64,000 nucleotides of DNA, taken from assembly GCF_016863315.1 (NCBI RefSeq), contig NZ_BOOQ01000044.1, forward strand, positions 1-64,000, in the 5' to 3' direction. The position numbers were made by a program, and so were the translations under genes. The DNA is from Planotetraspora silvatica. Lineage in GTDB: Bacteria; Actinomycetota; Actinomycetes; Streptosporangiales; Streptosporangiaceae. Positions 17,071-27,507 of this stretch are shown here, in pieces. The notes beneath the pieces were generated by a model. The model was not told the origin of the DNA and did not search any database. It saw only the letters and a program-made list of their open reading frames with translations. Position 1 is the first letter of the stretch. Each line of letters opens with the position of its first letter.

Positions 17071-18350
17071 TGGCCATCACCATCACCGGCATTCCCGGAC
17101 TGCCCGAGGTCCAGGCCGGGGACGACATCGCCCGTCTCGTGGCGGAAGCCGTCCCCGCCCTTGAGGACGGCGACGTCCTCGTCGTCACCTCGAAGATCGT
17201 GAGCAAGGCCGAGGGCCGCGTCCGCGAGGGCGACAGCCGTACGGCGGCGATCGAGGAGGAGACCGTCCGCGTCGTGGCGCGACGCGGAGACACCGTCATC
17301 GCGCAGACCAGGCACGGTTTCGTCATGGCCGCGGCGGGCGTCGACGCCTCGAACACCTCGCCGGGCACGATCCTGCTGCTGCCCGAGGACCCCGACGGCT
17401 CCGCCCGGCGGATCAGGGACGGACTGCGCGAGGCGCTGGGCGTCGAGGTCGGCGTGATCGTCTCCGACACCTTCGGACGTCCCTGGCGGCACGGCCTGAC
17501 CGACGTGGCGATCGGCGCCGCCGGAGTGCGCCCCCTCGACGATCTCCGCGGCCGGACCGACTCCTACGGCAATCCGCTCAACGCGACCGTCACCGCACTC
17601 GCCGACGAGATCGCCGCGGCGGGCGAACTGGTGAAGGGCAAACTCGGCGGCGTCCCCATCGCGATCGTGCGCGGCCTCGCCGACCTGGTCACCGCCGACG
17701 ACGGCCCGGGCGCCCGCGTTCTCATCCGGCCCGCCGACGAGGACATGTTCCGGTACGGCTCGGCCGACGTCGTCTTCGCCCGCCGGACGATCCGCGAGTT
17801 CTCGCGGGAAGAGGTCGACCCGGCGGCCGTACGGCGGGCGGTGGCGGCCGCCGTCGCCGCGCCCGCCCCCCATCACACGACGCCGTGGCGTTTCGTGCTG
17901 CTGGAGACCCCGCGGGCCCGTACGGAGCTGCTCGACGCGATGAGGGCCGCCTGGATCGACGACCTGCGCTCCGACGGCTTCAGCGAGGAGTCGATCGCCC
18001 GGCGGGTCAAACGGGGGGATGTGCTGAGGAACGCCCCCTACCTGGTGGTCCCCTGCCTGGTCATGGAGGGTTCGCACACCTACAGGGACGACCGGAGGAA
18101 CGCCTCGGAGCGGGAGATGTTCGTGGTGGCGACGGGCGCGGGCGTGGAGAACCTGCTCGTTCAGCTCGCGGTGGAAGGCCTCGGCTCCGCATGGGTGTCG
18201 TCCACGATGTTCTGCCGGGATGTCGTGCGCAAGGTGCTCGATCTGCCGCAGGACTGGGATCCGATGGGGGCGGTGGCCGTCGGCCACGCGGCGGGTCCGG
18301 CGCGCGAGCGGCCACATAGAGATGCGGGCGACTTCATTGTCACCCGCTGA
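17070..18350 (+). CDS. fbiB: F420-0:gamma-glutamyl ligase fused to nitroreductase domain
   Basis: Bifunctional F420 enzyme of 426 aa. Residues 1-245 are the CofE-type ligase that adds gamma-linked glutamates: [15 protein letters not shown] near the start, [21 protein letters not shown] as the central active-site stretch, and [19 protein letters not shown]. Residues from about 252 form an FMN-dependent nitroreductase fold ([46 protein letters not shown]) that in mycobacterial FbiB reduces dehydro-F420-0. The GTG at 17070 is chosen because AGAGGAA is 4 bases upstream; the ATG at 17019 lies inside the repeat. The fusion is typical of actinobacteria. Confidence 0.94.
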   Translation: MAITITGIPGLPEVQAGDDIARLVAEAVPALEDGDVLVVTSKIVSKAEGRVREGDSRTAAIEEETVRVVARRGDTVIAQTRHGFVMAAAGVDASNTSPGTILLLPEDPDGSARRIRDGLREALGVEVGVIVSDTFGRPWRHGLTDVAIGAAGVRPLDDLRGRTDSYGNPLNATVTALADEIAAAGELVKGKLGGVPIAIVRGLADLVTADDGPGARVLIRPADEDMFRYGSADVVFARRTIREFSREEVDPAAVRRAVAAAVAAPAPHHTTPWRFVLLETPRARTELLDAMRAAWIDDLRSDGFSEESIARRVKRGDVLRNAPYLVVPCLVMEGSHTYRDDRRNASEREMFVVATGAGVENLLVQLAVEGLGSAWVSSTMFCRDVVRKVLDLPQDWDPMGAVAVGHAAGPARERPHRDAGDFIVTR

Positions 18351-18387
18351 ACCATGCTAAACCATGACAAACGGCACTAAGCACGCA

Positions 18388-20154
18388 TCAACCCTGCGGT
18401 GACCCGCAGGTCGGATGACACAACCGCCGGGCCAGCGCGGAGAGGAACACGTCGATGATCTGGCCCGGCTCCTGTGCGACGTAGAGCTGGCCGTTCGTCA
18501 CGGAGACGATCTCGTTCAGCGCACCCTGGTCGGCGCCCTCGCCGAACGCGACCACGATGACCTGGACGGGCTTGTCCGGATCCCACTCGTCCCGCAACTC
18601 CTCGACGAGCTTCTCGCGGGAGACGCCCTTCCCGTCGTCGCGACCGGCGGTCAGCAGGAGCAGCGAGTTGTTCATCAGCGGGTCGTAACCTTCGGACACC
18701 GAGCGGAAGCCCCGGAGGATCGCGTCGTAGAGCGAACTCGACCGGCCGGGCGCGGCCTTGATCGCCTGGACCGTCCGCAGCAGCCGGGTCCGCCGGATCT
18801 CCTGGCCGCCCGCCGGCTCCGCGATCGGGCCGAGGCTCACGAGTTCGCGCTCGTCCCGCCCGGCGCCGAGATCCCTGGCGAACTCCCACAGCCCGAGATC
18901 GGTCCCGTCCGGGAACAGTTGCAGGCCGAGCGTGGCGGCCTCGACGGCGACGTCGTGCCGTGTCCTGCCGCCCTCCCTGATGGGCTCCGCGGTCTCCTTG
19001 GACGCGTCGGCCAGGACGAGGATCCGGCTCGGCGGGGCGAGACGGCTCCAGGCGTCCAGCGCCTCGTCGATGACCTCGGGGGTGATCGACGGCCGGGGTT
19101 TCGGCTGCTCCACCGGGATGTCCGTGCCCGGCCAGTACGGAGGCTCCTTCCCGTCCGCCGTCCGGAAGCCGTCGTGCCGCATCTCCTCCTGGACGGCGGG
19201 CGTGCGCAACCACCGCGCGAAGAGCCGGGAACCCTCCGCCCTCCCCCTGTCCGATGCCGTCACGACGTACGGATAGTCGAGGTCGATCGTCCCCTCGGTG
19301 GGCTGGAGTGCGGCAACGGGTTCGACCGACACGTCGCGGTTGTGCGACCAGACCGTCTGCTCGGGCACGATCGCCACGGGACGGGTCCACAGGCCCGTGT
19401 CGCCCACGGCGGCCAGAGTGCTCCTGTAGTCGGGGGCCGATCCGGCCTGGGCCATCCGGACGAAGGCGGTGAGGTCCTTGTCCGCCTTCTCCCCCGTCCC
19501 AACGAGGTCCCGCGCGGCGGCGACGGTCGCGATGCCCGCTCCGGACGTCGACGGGTCGGGGATCCGCACGATGTCCGGCTCGTCCTCGGTCGGCTGCAAC
19601 CGCCCGTGGACGGTGGCGGGGAAGACCATGTTCCAGCTCATCGCCGTACGGCCGGCCGCGAACTTCCTGGCGAGCGCCCGCGTGGTGGCGAACACCAGCG
19701 GAGACGTGGCGACGACGGCCTCTCCGGGTGCGAGGTCCTTCGCTCCCTGCTTGCGGGCGAGCCGCACCCAGGCGGTGGAGTCGGCCACCCAGCCGTCCGG
19801 CCGCCCGGGAAGGACGCCGGCGCGGTCGCCGATGAGCGTCCGCAGAACCGGCGCGGGCGGCTGTTCGGCCACCTGGACCCGCACGCAGCGGCCGTCCACC
19901 CCCGCGTTCGAGGCGTTGAACCCGTCAGCCGCCTCCATCACGGGCGCCGCGACGTCGACCGCGGACGCCACGCTGACGATGATCGGATCCCGGGCGGAGC
20001 ACGCTCCTCCGGCCCTGTTCACGATGGCGAAGACCGCTCCCGCGAGGACGGCCACGACGGCGAGGCTCGACACGGCGCCCCGCCACATGGCCTGCCGGCG
20101 GCGCCGTTCGGCGGTGAAGCCGGTGCGGTGTCGACCGGATCGCACGGTGACCAT
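18388..20154 (-). CDS. substrate-binding and von Willebrand factor A domain protein
   Basis: Exported protein of 588 aa. A basic N-terminus and one membrane helix (about residues 27-46, ending FAIVNRAGGACSA, where the Cys could be a lipobox-like site) precede a periplasmic-binding-protein-like domain of about 280 residues (VSVASAVDVAAPVMEAADGFN). A VWA domain follows from about residue 375: the MIDAS-like line reads ILVLADASKETAEP, so the usual DxSxS is altered to DASKE. Later come SLYDAILRGFRSV and LLLLTAGRDD, normal for VWA. The family occurs widely in actinomycetes without an assigned role. It lies divergent from nothing obvious, downstream of fbiC on the same strand by 147 bp. Confidence 0.8.
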   Translation of the reverse strand: MVTVRSGRHRTGFTAERRRRQAMWRGAVSSLAVVAVLAGAVFAIVNRAGGACSARDPIIVSVASAVDVAAPVMEAADGFNASNAGVDGRCVRVQVAEQPPAPVLRTLIGDRAGVLPGRPDGWVADSTAWVRLARKQGAKDLAPGEAVVATSPLVFATTRALARKFAAGRTAMSWNMVFPATVHGRLQPTEDEPDIVRIPDPSTSGAGIATVAAARDLVGTGEKADKDLTAFVRMAQAGSAPDYRSTLAAVGDTGLWTRPVAIVPEQTVWSHNRDVSVEPVAALQPTEGTIDLDYPYVVTASDRGRAEGSRLFARWLRTPAVQEEMRHDGFRTADGKEPPYWPGTDIPVEQPKPRPSITPEVIDEALDAWSRLAPPSRILVLADASKETAEPIREGGRTRHDVAVEAATLGLQLFPDGTDLGLWEFARDLGAGRDERELVSLGPIAEPAGGQEIRRTRLLRTVQAIKAAPGRSSSLYDAILRGFRSVSEGYDPLMNNSLLLLTAGRDDGKGVSREKLVEELRDEWDPDKPVQVIVVAFGEGADQGALNEIVSVTNGQLYVAQEPGQIIDVFLSALARRLCHPTCGSPQG

Positions 20155-20176
20155 CCTTCACAACGTCGGTCAAGTT

Positions 20177-20204
20177 TCCTTACTCGAAGCCATGATTGTG
20201 TCAA
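20177..20204 (-). promoter_or_regulatory. promoter candidate for the VWA gene
   Basis: On the minus strand a perfect TTGACA (20204-20199) is followed after 16 bases by TAAGGA (20182-20177), 22 bases upstream of the coding start. The -10 box is weak, and the call rests on the exact -35. Confidence 0.4.
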
Positions 20205-20301
20205 GCACCCCCACATCCGGCGCAAGTGTCGTCAGCCGGAAACGTAGAACTTGTTATAACCCACCCGGCCCCGACACCATGCCCGGACTGAAAAAGCGGG
20301 A

Positions 20302-22953
20302 CTAGGCGACTGGCCGCCCCGAGCCCGCCGGACGAAGCGAGACCAGAGGCACCGTACGCCGGACGCTCCCGCACACTCCGTCGCTCCGCCGGGCCGCCTC
20401 CATCCGCTCGGCGCTCGGCGTGCCGTACGACGTGGTGCGCTGCCGGAGCGTCCGCCCGGTCGGCGCGACCATGTCGGCCATCTGACTGATCGTGCGGTAG
20501 GACCCGTTCTCCGATCCCGCCATCCGGCTGATCGTCTCCTCCATCAGCGTTCCGCCGAGGTCGTTGACGCCGCCGTCCAGCACGGACCGGCACAGGTCGT
20601 CCTGCAGCTTGACCCACGAGCACTGGATGTTCGCGATCGCGCCGTGCAGCATGATCCGCGCCAGCGCGTGGACGGCCCGGTTCTCGCGGGCGGTCGGCCC
20701 CGGCCGTGCGATCCCGGCGAGGTAGATCGGGGCGCTGGTGTGGACGAACGGCAACAGGACGAATTCGCTGAAGCCCCCGGTGTCCTCCTGGATCGACCGG
20801 ATCAGCCTGATGTGCCGCACCCAGTGCTCATGGGTGTCCACGTGGCCGTACATCATGGTCGACGTCGTCGGGATGCCCACCTTGTGCGCGGTCGTGACGA
20901 CGTCCACCCACTCCCGGGTCGGGAGCTTGCCCTTGGTGAGCACCCAGCGCACGTCGTCGTCGAGGATCTCGGCCGCGGTGCCGGGCAGGGAGTCGACTCC
21001 GGCCTCCTTCGCGGCGTGCAGCCACTCGGCGATGGACAGGTTCGTACGGCTCGCGCCGTTGATGACCTCCATCGGCGAGAACGCGTGGACGTGCATGTCG
21101 GGCGTGCGTTCCTTGACCGCCCGGGCGATGTCGAAGTAGGCGGTGCCCGGCATGTCGGGATGAATGCCGCCCTGCATGCACACCTCGGTCGCGCCGGCGT
21201 CCCAGCCCTCCTGCGCCCGGTCGGCCACCTCGCTCAGCGACAGCGTGTAGGCGTCCGCGTCGGTGCGGCGCTGCGCGAACGCGCAGAACCGGCAGCCGGT
21301 GTAACAGACGTTGGTGAAGTTGATGTTGCGGTTGACGACGTAGGTCACGTCGTCTCCCACGGCCTCCCGCCGCAGGCCGTCCGCGATCCGGCACAACTCG
21401 TCCAGGCCCGCGTCGTCGGCGCCGGCTCCCGACGGATCGCCCGCCAGGTCGATCAGCGCCAGCGCCTGGTCGTCCGTCAGGCTCGCGGGGTCGCTCTCCG
21501 CCTGCCGGAGGGCCGCCCGCACGGTTCCGTCCACCCGGCCCGTACGGCTGAGGCCCGCGCTGGGGAGGCGGTCGCGCAGGGCCTCCCAGTCGCCGTAGAC
21601 GTCGTCGAAGTCGTCGCGGCGGTCGTGCGTCCGCCCCTCGGAGTCGATGGCCGTGTGCAGGTCGGACCGGCCCGAGGTCCGCAGACCGCCCTGGAAGCCC
21701 CCATCGGGCTCCTGCCACGGCCGGCCCTCCAGGACCGCGTCCGGCCGGGCGAGGCCCGTCTCGGGGTCGGCCAGGGCCTCCACGTGGCCGAGCAGGCGCG
21801 GGTCCAGCCAGGGCTCACCCGCCAGCACGTACTCCGGATAGATGGTCAGGCGTTCCCGCAACTCGAACCCGGCGTCGGCGGTCCGGGCGGCGAGGTCGTC
21901 GATCTGGGGCCACGGGCGCTCGGGGTTCACGTGGTCGGGCGTCAGCGGGGAGACGCCGCCCCAGTCGTCGATGCCCGCACGCAGCATCAGCGCGAACTCG
22001 TCGCCGATCAGGTTGGGCGGGGCCTGGATGCGCACCTTTGGGCCCAGCACCAGGCGTGCGACGGCGATCGTGGCGGCGAGTTCGTGCAGGTCGGCGTCCG
22101 GCATGCCGCGCATCGCCGTGTCGGGCTTGGCGCGAAAGTTCTGGACGATGACCTCCTGGACGCCGCCGTACTCCCGCGCGACCCGGCGGATCGCGAAAAT
22201 CGACTCAGCCCTGTCCTCGATGGTCTCCCCGATGCCGATGAGGATGCCGGTGGTGAACGGCACGTTCGACCGTCCGGCGTCCTCGAGCACGCGGAGCCGT
22301 ACGGCCGGGTCCTTGTCCGGGGAGCCGTAGTGCGCCTGGCCCTTCTCCGTGAACAGCCGCTCCGACGTGGTCTCGAGCATCATCCCCATCGAGGGGGCGA
22401 CCGGCTTCAGCCGCTGGAGGTCGCGCCACGTCAGAACGCCCGGGTTGAGGTGCGGAAGCAGCCCCGTCTCCTCCAGCACGCGGATCGCCATCGCGCGGAC
22501 GTAGGACAGCGTGTCGTCGTAGCCGTGCGCGTCGAGCCATTCGCGGGCCTGGTGCCACCGGTCCTCAGGACGGTCCCCCAGGGTGAAGAGGGCCTCCTTG
22601 CAGCCCATGGCCGCCCCCTGGCGGGCGATCTCGAGGACCTCGTCCGGCGACATGAAGGCGCTGTCGAGCTTGTGCGGCGCGGTGGCGAACGTGCAGTAGC
22701 CGCAGCGGTCCCGGCACAGCCGCGTCAGCGGGATGAACACCTTCCGGCTGTAGGTCACGATCCCCGGCCGTCCCACGGCCGACAGCCCGGCGTCCCTTAC
22801 GCGCGCGGCATGGTCGAGAAGAACCTCGAGGTCCTCGCCGCGCGCCTGCAGCAGGATGGCCGCCTCGGCGACGTCGAGCGTCTTGCCGTCCCGGGCACGC
22901 GCGAGCGCGCGCCGAGTCCCGTTGTCACCGTTCATGGCCCTGTGTCCCGTCAT
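20302..22953 (-). CDS. fbiC: FO synthase, bifunctional FbiC (CofG-CofH fusion)
   Basis: Radical SAM enzyme of 883 aa that makes the F420 chromophore FO (7,8-didemethyl-8-hydroxy-5-deazariboflavin) from tyrosine and a flavin precursor. The N-terminal half is CofG-like with its [4Fe-4S] cysteines C80, C84 and C87 in [12 protein letters not shown]. The C-terminal half is CofH-like with a second cluster near residues 549-557 ([11 protein letters not shown]). Other family signatures are [17 protein letters not shown] in the first half and [12 protein letters not shown] in the second. The start at 22953 or the ATG at 22935 (MNGDNG) are both possible. With fbiA and fbiB this gives the core F420 pathway in one 7-kb stretch. 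Confidence 0.97.
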   Translation of the reverse strand: MTGHRAMNGDNGTRRALARARDGKTLDVAEAAILLQARGEDLEVLLDHAARVRDAGLSAVGRPGIVTYSRKVFIPLTRLCRDRCGYCTFATAPHKLDSAFMSPDEVLEIARQGAAMGCKEALFTLGDRPEDRWHQAREWLDAHGYDDTLSYVRAMAIRVLEETGLLPHLNPGVLTWRDLQRLKPVAPSMGMMLETTSERLFTEKGQAHYGSPDKDPAVRLRVLEDAGRSNVPFTTGILIGIGETIEDRAESIFAIRRVAREYGGVQEVIVQNFRAKPDTAMRGMPDADLHELAATIAVARLVLGPKVRIQAPPNLIGDEFALMLRAGIDDWGGVSPLTPDHVNPERPWPQIDDLAARTADAGFELRERLTIYPEYVLAGEPWLDPRLLGHVEALADPETGLARPDAVLEGRPWQEPDGGFQGGLRTSGRSDLHTAIDSEGRTHDRRDDFDDVYGDWEALRDRLPSAGLSRTGRVDGTVRAALRQAESDPASLTDDQALALIDLAGDPSGAGADDAGLDELCRIADGLRREAVGDDVTYVVNRNINFTNVCYTGCRFCAFAQRRTDADAYTLSLSEVADRAQEGWDAGATEVCMQGGIHPDMPGTAYFDIARAVKERTPDMHVHAFSPMEVINGASRTNLSIAEWLHAAKEAGVDSLPGTAAEILDDDVRWVLTKGKLPTREWVDVVTTAHKVGIPTTSTMMYGHVDTHEHWVRHIRLIRSIQEDTGGFSEFVLLPFVHTSAPIYLAGIARPGPTARENRAVHALARIMLHGAIANIQCSWVKLQDDLCRSVLDGGVNDLGGTLMEETISRMAGSENGSYRTISQMADMVAPTGRTLRQRTTSYGTPSAERMEAARRSDGVCGSVRRTVPLVSLRPAGSGRPVA

Positions 22954-23018
22954 ACGCGCACACTACGACCCCCTGAGTACGCCAGGCTTACTCAGCCCCC
23001 CAAGAGCATTTACTCGGG

Positions 23019-23981
23019 TCAGAAGGACCGGTAGTCGCGGGGGGCCATTCGGGGGCCGCGGGCCGGGGGTCGCAGGCCGCTGAGCTCGATCAGCTTGACG
23101 ACCCGATGACGGTGGCCCCGGAAGGGCTCGAGAAGCTCAAGCATGCCCGCGTCGTCGGTCTTCTCGCCGGTGAACGCCCAGCCGACCATGCCCGGCAGGT
23201 GGAAGTCCCCCACGCTCGGCGCGTCGGGGTCTCCGTGGCTCCGCTGGCGCACCTCCGCCGACGTCCACACCCCGATGCCGGGAAGGGCCCGCAGCAGCCG
23301 GTCCGCCTCGGCGGAATCGAGGCCGCCGAGAGCCGTCGCCTCCAGCTTCTCCGCATGATGGGCGGCATTGATGATCGTCCTGGCCCGCACGGCCTCGGCC
23401 CCGGCCCGATGCCAGTCCCAGGACGGGATCGCGCGCCACACCTGAGGCGGCGGCATCACCGCCATCCCCTCCGGCGCGGGCCCGGGGGCGGGCTCGCCGT
23501 ACTTGCGCATGAGCCAGCGCCACGCCCGCCAGGCCTCCCTGCCGACGACCTTCTGCTCCAGCACCGCCGGCACGAGCGCCTCGAACACGCGGAGCGTCCG
23601 CCCGATCCGCAGCCCCGGATGCCGGGCGGCCAGACCGGCGACCAGCGTGACGGCGGCGTCCCGCCGCGTGGCGGTCAGCGACCCGGCGAATCCGGAGACG
23701 TCGTCGTCGGCGCCCAGTGCCTGCGGAAGCGTCTCCAGCAACCACTCCGCCCCGGGCCCCCAGGCCTGTCCGTGCACCTCACCGCGACGGTCCGCGACTC
23801 GCAGCGTGCCGGGCCCCTCGGGTGTGCGGGACGTCCGCCAGATCGCTCCGTCAGGCGTACGGCACCACGCGGGATCGCCTCCCCCGCGCCGGTGCGGCGA
23901 CAGCGTGAGCCCGACGTCGATCGTCGTGGGCGGGGTCCATCTGCGCTCCCTGAGCACCGTCGCTGCGCCGGCTGACGGCAT
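23019..23981 (-). CDS. DNA-3-methyladenine glycosylase family protein (HhH-GPD, AlkA-like)
   Basis: Base-excision repair glycosylase, 320 aa, that would remove alkylated purines from DNA. The helix-hairpin-helix is LLRALPGIGVWTSAEVRQRS, and the catalytic Asp follows in SVGDFHLPGMVGW. Upstream FEALVPAVLEQKVVGREAW is the usual start of the HhH-GPD fold. The ATG at 23981 has GGGAGG 8 bases upstream, so the frame to 24092 is rejected. It is next to a sugar nucleotidylyltransferase with which it has no obvious link. Confidence 0.87.
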   Translation of the reverse strand: MPSAGAATVLRERRWTPPTTIDVGLTLSPHRRGGGDPAWCRTPDGAIWRTSRTPEGPGTLRVADRRGEVHGQAWGPGAEWLLETLPQALGADDDVSGFAGSLTATRRDAAVTLVAGLAARHPGLRIGRTLRVFEALVPAVLEQKVVGREAWRAWRWLMRKYGEPAPGPAPEGMAVMPPPQVWRAIPSWDWHRAGAEAVRARTIINAAHHAEKLEATALGGLDSAEADRLLRALPGIGVWTSAEVRQRSHGDPDAPSVGDFHLPGMVGWAFTGEKTDDAGMLELLEPFRGHRHRVVKLIELSGLRPPARGPRMAPRDYRSF

Positions 23982-24061
23982 CGGCCTCGCCTCCCCCGTC
24001 CCAGCATGCCGCCGGGCGGCAGTGTGGGGAACCCCGGCGGTCCCGTCGCCGATCGGCATGC

Positions 24062-25165
24062 TCAGAGGTCGCTCGAGAACCGCACCGAGCACTCGGGCAG
24101 GGACACACCCGGCCAGATGCGCAGGCCCGACATGAGTTCGTTGCCCTCGCCGATCCGCGCGCCGTCGCCCACGACCACTCCGCGCAGGACGGCCCCGGGC
24201 GCGACGTGGGCGCCCACGCCGACCACCGAGTCGACGACGACGGCCCCGCAGCCCACGACGCAGTCGTCGGCCAGGACGCTGCCGCGGACGCTGGCTCCGG
24301 CCTCGACCGTCGCGCGGGCGCCGACGACCGTGCCGCCCGTCACCTTCGCCTCGGGTGACACCACGGCCCCGTCCAGCAGGAGGGACTCGCCGGCGGCACC
24401 AGGCAGGGCCGGAGACTCGAGCCTGCCTTGGACGAGGTCGGCGGAGCCCTGCACGAACGCGGCCGGCGTGCCGACGTCGAGCCAGTAGGACGCGTCGGCG
24501 TAACCGAGCACCATCTGGCCCGCCTCGATGAGGCCCGGGAAGGTCTCCCGCTCCACCGACACGACCTCGCCCTGGGGAATCAGGTCGATGACCGATCGCT
24601 GGAACACGTAGCAGCCCGCGTTGATCCGGTTGGTCACCGGATTGGGCGTCTTCTCCAGGAACGCGGTCACCACGCCGTCCGGAGAGGTCGGCACGCAGCC
24701 GAACCGTGAGGGGTCCTCGACCTCCGTCAGATGCAGCGTCACCGCCGCCCCCCGGGAGCGGTGGAAGTCCACCTGGGCCGAGATGTCGTGGCCCGAGAGG
24801 ATGTCGCCGTTGAGAATCAGCACGGGGGCGTCCTGCGGGCAGGTGAGCGCCTCGGCGGCGTTGCGGATCGCACCGCCGGTGCCCAGCGGCGTCTCCTCCG
24901 TCATGTACACGATCTCGAGCCCGAACGCCGCCCCGTCGCCGAACGCGTCGGCGAACATCGAGGCGCGGTAGGAGGTGGCGAACACGACCCGGCGAACCCC
25001 GTGCGCCTGCGCCTTGGCGAGCATGTGCGCCAGGAAGGGGACACCGGCCGTGGGAAGCAACGGCTTGGGCGTGTGCAACGTCAATGGCCGTAGTCGGGTC
25101 CCCTGACCCCCTACGAGCAGAATCGCCTCGAGGGGCTCCGGCGACCGCAAAGAACTCTCGCTCAC
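24062..25165 (-). CDS. sugar-1-phosphate nucleotidylyltransferase (mannose-1-P guanylyltransferase type)
   Basis: NDP-sugar synthase of 367 aa. The N-terminal Rossmann-like pyrophosphorylase starts LEAILLVGGQGTRLRPLTLH (GxGxRLxPLT) and continues PKPLLPTAGVPFL, NGDILSG (metal-binding Asp) and FLEKTPNP. From about residue 255 a left-handed beta-helix carries hexapeptide repeats (VVSPEAKVTGGTVVGARATV). This architecture fits the actinobacterial ManC-like enzyme that forms GDP-mannose from mannose-1-P. Together with phosphomannomutase at 6.5-7.9 kb it supplies mannosyl donors for the GT genes around it. Use of glucose-1-P cannot be excluded. Confidence 0.87.
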   Translation of the reverse strand: MSESSLRSPEPLEAILLVGGQGTRLRPLTLHTPKPLLPTAGVPFLAHMLAKAQAHGVRRVVFATSYRASMFADAFGDGAAFGLEIVYMTEETPLGTGGAIRNAAEALTCPQDAPVLILNGDILSGHDISAQVDFHRSRGAAVTLHLTEVEDPSRFGCVPTSPDGVVTAFLEKTPNPVTNRINAGCYVFQRSVIDLIPQGEVVSVERETFPGLIEAGQMVLGYADASYWLDVGTPAAFVQGSADLVQGRLESPALPGAAGESLLLDGAVVSPEAKVTGGTVVGARATVEAGASVRGSVLADDCVVGCGAVVVDSVVGVGAHVAPGAVLRGVVVGDGARIGEGNELMSGLRIWPGVSLPECSVRFSSDL

Positions 25166-25180
25166 AGCCGCGAGGTTAGC

Positions 25181-26308
25181 CTAGCTCTCGATCGCCCGCT
25201 GGTATGCCACGAGATGGGCTTCCGCCGACAGCCGCCAGGTGAACTCCTGGGAACGGGCGGCGCCCGCCGACGCCAGAGCCTCCCGGCGTTCCGGCGACTC
25301 CAGGAGCGCCCGCAACGCGTCGCCGATGGCGTCCGCCTCGGGTTCGGTGTAGGCCACGGCGTCGCCTCCGACCTCCGGCAGCGAGGTCCTGTGCGTCGTC
25401 AGCACCGGCGCCCCGCAGGCCATCGCCTCCAGCACCGGCAGCCCGAACCCCTCGCCTCTGGACGGGAACGCGACGACGAGCGCGCCGCCGAGGAAGCCCG
25501 GCAGGTCGGCGAAGGGCAGGTAGCCCGGCCGTACGACCCGGATCTTGGGCGGCAGTTCCGCGACCACGGCGTCCACTTCGTCGTCCCAGTTCGGGCCGCC
25601 CGCCAGCACCAGCGCGGGCGGCTCGTCCAGATGCCGTACGGCCCTGGCGAAGCCCCTGATCAGGTTCGGGACGTTCTTGCGGGGTTCGATCGCGCCGAGA
25701 TAGGCGACGTACGGGTGACCATGGATGCCGAACCGGTCGGCCACCCGCTTGGTCTCGAGCTCGGTGGGCGGGTGGAACAGCGCCGGGTCCACGCCGTGGT
25801 AGGCGACGTCGATCCGCGTGGGGTCGGCCGCGAGCACCCTGACCAGCTCGTCTCTCGTGGCCTTGGACGGCACGATCATCCGGGTCGCGTGGCGGACCGC
25901 CGTACGGGTCGCGGAGCGGAAGAAGGAGGCGTTGACGGTGCCGTGCTGCTCGGCGTCGGTGAAGCAGGTGGCGTCGTGGACGGTCGCCACGGTCGGCAGG
26001 CCGGACCGGAGCGGTATCGAGTAGAAGGGGGCGTGGATCACGTCGGCGCCCAGCTGGCGGGCCAGGACGGGCACGCTGGTCTGCTCCCAGACGAGGCGGG
26101 CGCCGCGGTTGGTGATGGCGGGCGGTCCCGGAAGGATGCGGGCGGAGGGGGCGAGCTTGCCGTACCTCTCGGCGTCGGACCGCTGGCAGATGACCGCGAG
26201 ATCGGCGCCCGCCTGGTGGAGGGCGGCGACCAGTCCGTCGACGTATCGGATAAGAGCACCACGATCGGTGGGAACGGCCGCCGCGTCGACGACCACACGG
26301 GGTTTCAA
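25181..26308 (-). CDS. glycosyltransferase family 4
   Basis: GT-B retaining glycosyltransferase, 375 aa. The N-terminal domain has DAAAVPTDRGALIRYVDGL and HDATCFTDAEQHG. The donor-binding C-terminal domain has YLGAIEPRKNVPNLIRGF, LVLAGGPNW and the EGFGLPVLEAMACG motif whose Glu residues hold the nucleotide sugar. A mannosyl- or related transferase is likely, given the nucleotidylyltransferase gene directly downstream on the same strand (15 bp). The 260 bp upstream of it (26309-26568) hold no gene that I can support. Confidence 0.88.
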   Translation of the reverse strand: MKPRVVVDAAAVPTDRGALIRYVDGLVAALHQAGADLAVICQRSDAERYGKLAPSARILPGPPAITNRGARLVWEQTSVPVLARQLGADVIHAPFYSIPLRSGLPTVATVHDATCFTDAEQHGTVNASFFRSATRTAVRHATRMIVPSKATRDELVRVLAADPTRIDVAYHGVDPALFHPPTELETKRVADRFGIHGHPYVAYLGAIEPRKNVPNLIRGFARAVRHLDEPPALVLAGGPNWDDEVDAVVAELPPKIRVVRPGYLPFADLPGFLGGALVVAFPSRGEGFGLPVLEAMACGAPVLTTHRTSLPEVGGDAVAYTEPEADAIGDALRALLESPERREALASAGAARSQEFTWRLSAEAHLVAYQRAIES

Positions 26309-26568
26309 GAAGATCGCTCCCCTCAGCGAGGCTCACGACCAGGGGTCTCCTGATCGACTTGCCTCTCAGCCGGGTGTCATCCCGGAGAGATGGGCCTGAG
26401 GGCGGAACTCCCGTCAGCCAACGGGCGCCTCCTTCCCCCGGGCCACCCTTCAGCGTTCACTCTATGGCTGGCTTCCCCGCAACCGTGAGGGATATCACAC
26501 GCCTATCCGTGTCACTCTGGCGGAATCATCGGTGAATTCGCACCTAACACACGAATTGCCAGTGATGA

Positions 26569-27507
26569 TCAGTGCTTTTCGGCAGGTTGACTCGTTTGGG
26601 GGACCGAACCGCGCGCCGCCGCACCGGCCATCCCCGCGCACACCAGGTCGCCCACCGAGACGATGAGCCGGGAGCACAGGGCCGCCGCGATGGCGGAACC
26701 GCGGTCCAGCACCGGGGCGAGCGCGGCCACCATCGCCACCTCACGGACTCCCGCTCCGGCGGGGAAGACGATCGCCAGGGTCCCCAGACACCACGCCAGC
26801 GCGAAGGCGCCGAAGCTGAGGATCACCGCGTCGGTCCCGGTGGCGCCGAGACCGTGGACGATCAGCGCGAGGTGGGCGCCGTACAACGCCCAACCGGCGA
26901 GCGCCCACCCGACGGCGGCGAGGATGCCGCGGCGGGTCAGCGGCCGTTCGAGGGGCGGCCTGCGCAGCCGCCTCAGCCCGAAGCCGATCACCGCGTTCAC
27001 GATCGCCGGATGGAGGGCCACGACGAGCACGGGGACCAGGAGCAGCAGCCAGGCGTAGCGCGCGACCGAATCGCCGCCGATCACGGGGAGGGTGACCACC
27101 CCCACGAGCAGGCCGCTCGCCAGATAGATCGGATACGTCAGGAAGAACGCCGCGGCGCTGCGGGATCGCGGGATGCCGTGATCGCGGCCCATCTCCATCT
27201 GGGCGAGCATGACGTGGACCGCCGAGCCGGGGATGTACTTGCCGAGCTGGCCGATGAAGAAGATCTTGGCCGCGCTGGTGAGCGACAGGGGTGAGCCGAA
27301 TTCGGCGAGCAGGGAGCGCCACATCATCATCCCCGCGCCCAGTGCCCCGAGCACGGCGACGAACGCCCCTGCCAGTTCGGGCCATGACAGCCGGGCGAAG
27401 CCGTCGGAGACCGCCCCCCACTGCCCCGCGAGGCTCCAGGCGCCGAAGCCGAGGGCGACGAGCAGGAACAGTCCTCGTACGGCCTTGCGGCGGCTCATCC
27501 GGCTCAT
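26569..27507 (-). CDS. lysylphosphatidylglycerol synthase TM-region family (flippase-like) protein, copy 1
   Basis: Integral membrane protein of 312 aa with about 8 helices, of the UPF0104/AglD-like family of lipid-linked transporters or synthases. Family marks are KIFFIGQLGKYIPGSA and FPAGAGVREVAMV. The ATG at 27507 overlaps the stop of the methyltransferase gene by 4 bases. It is clearly related to the 332-aa protein on the other side of that methyltransferase (GQLGKYVPGG; VPAGIGVREGAMV). It may translocate or modify a lipid-linked glycan. No C-terminal aminoacyl-transfer domain is present. Confidence 0.85.
   Translation of the reverse strand: MSRMSRRKAVRGLFLLVALGFGAWSLAGQWGAVSDGFARLSWPELAGAFVAVLGALGAGMMMWRSLLAEFGSPLSLTSAAKIFFIGQLGKYIPGSAVHVMLAQMEMGRDHGIPRSRSAAAFFLTYPIYLASGLLVGVVTLPVIGGDSVARYAWLLLLVPVLVVALHPAIVNAVIGFGLRRLRRPPLERPLTRRGILAAVGWALAGWALYGAHLALIVHGLGATGTDAVILSFGAFALAWCLGTLAIVFPAGAGVREVAMVAALAPVLDRGSAIAAALCSRLIVSVGDLVCAGMAGAAARGSVPQTSQPAEKH

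Noticed and set aside
18415-20247. 610-aa plus-strand frame
   Set aside because: Antisense shadow of the VWA gene; composition typical of GC-rich reverse frames and no ribosome binding site.
20644-23034. 796-aa plus-strand frame
   Set aside because: Antisense of fbiC, whose radical SAM motifs are beyond doubt.
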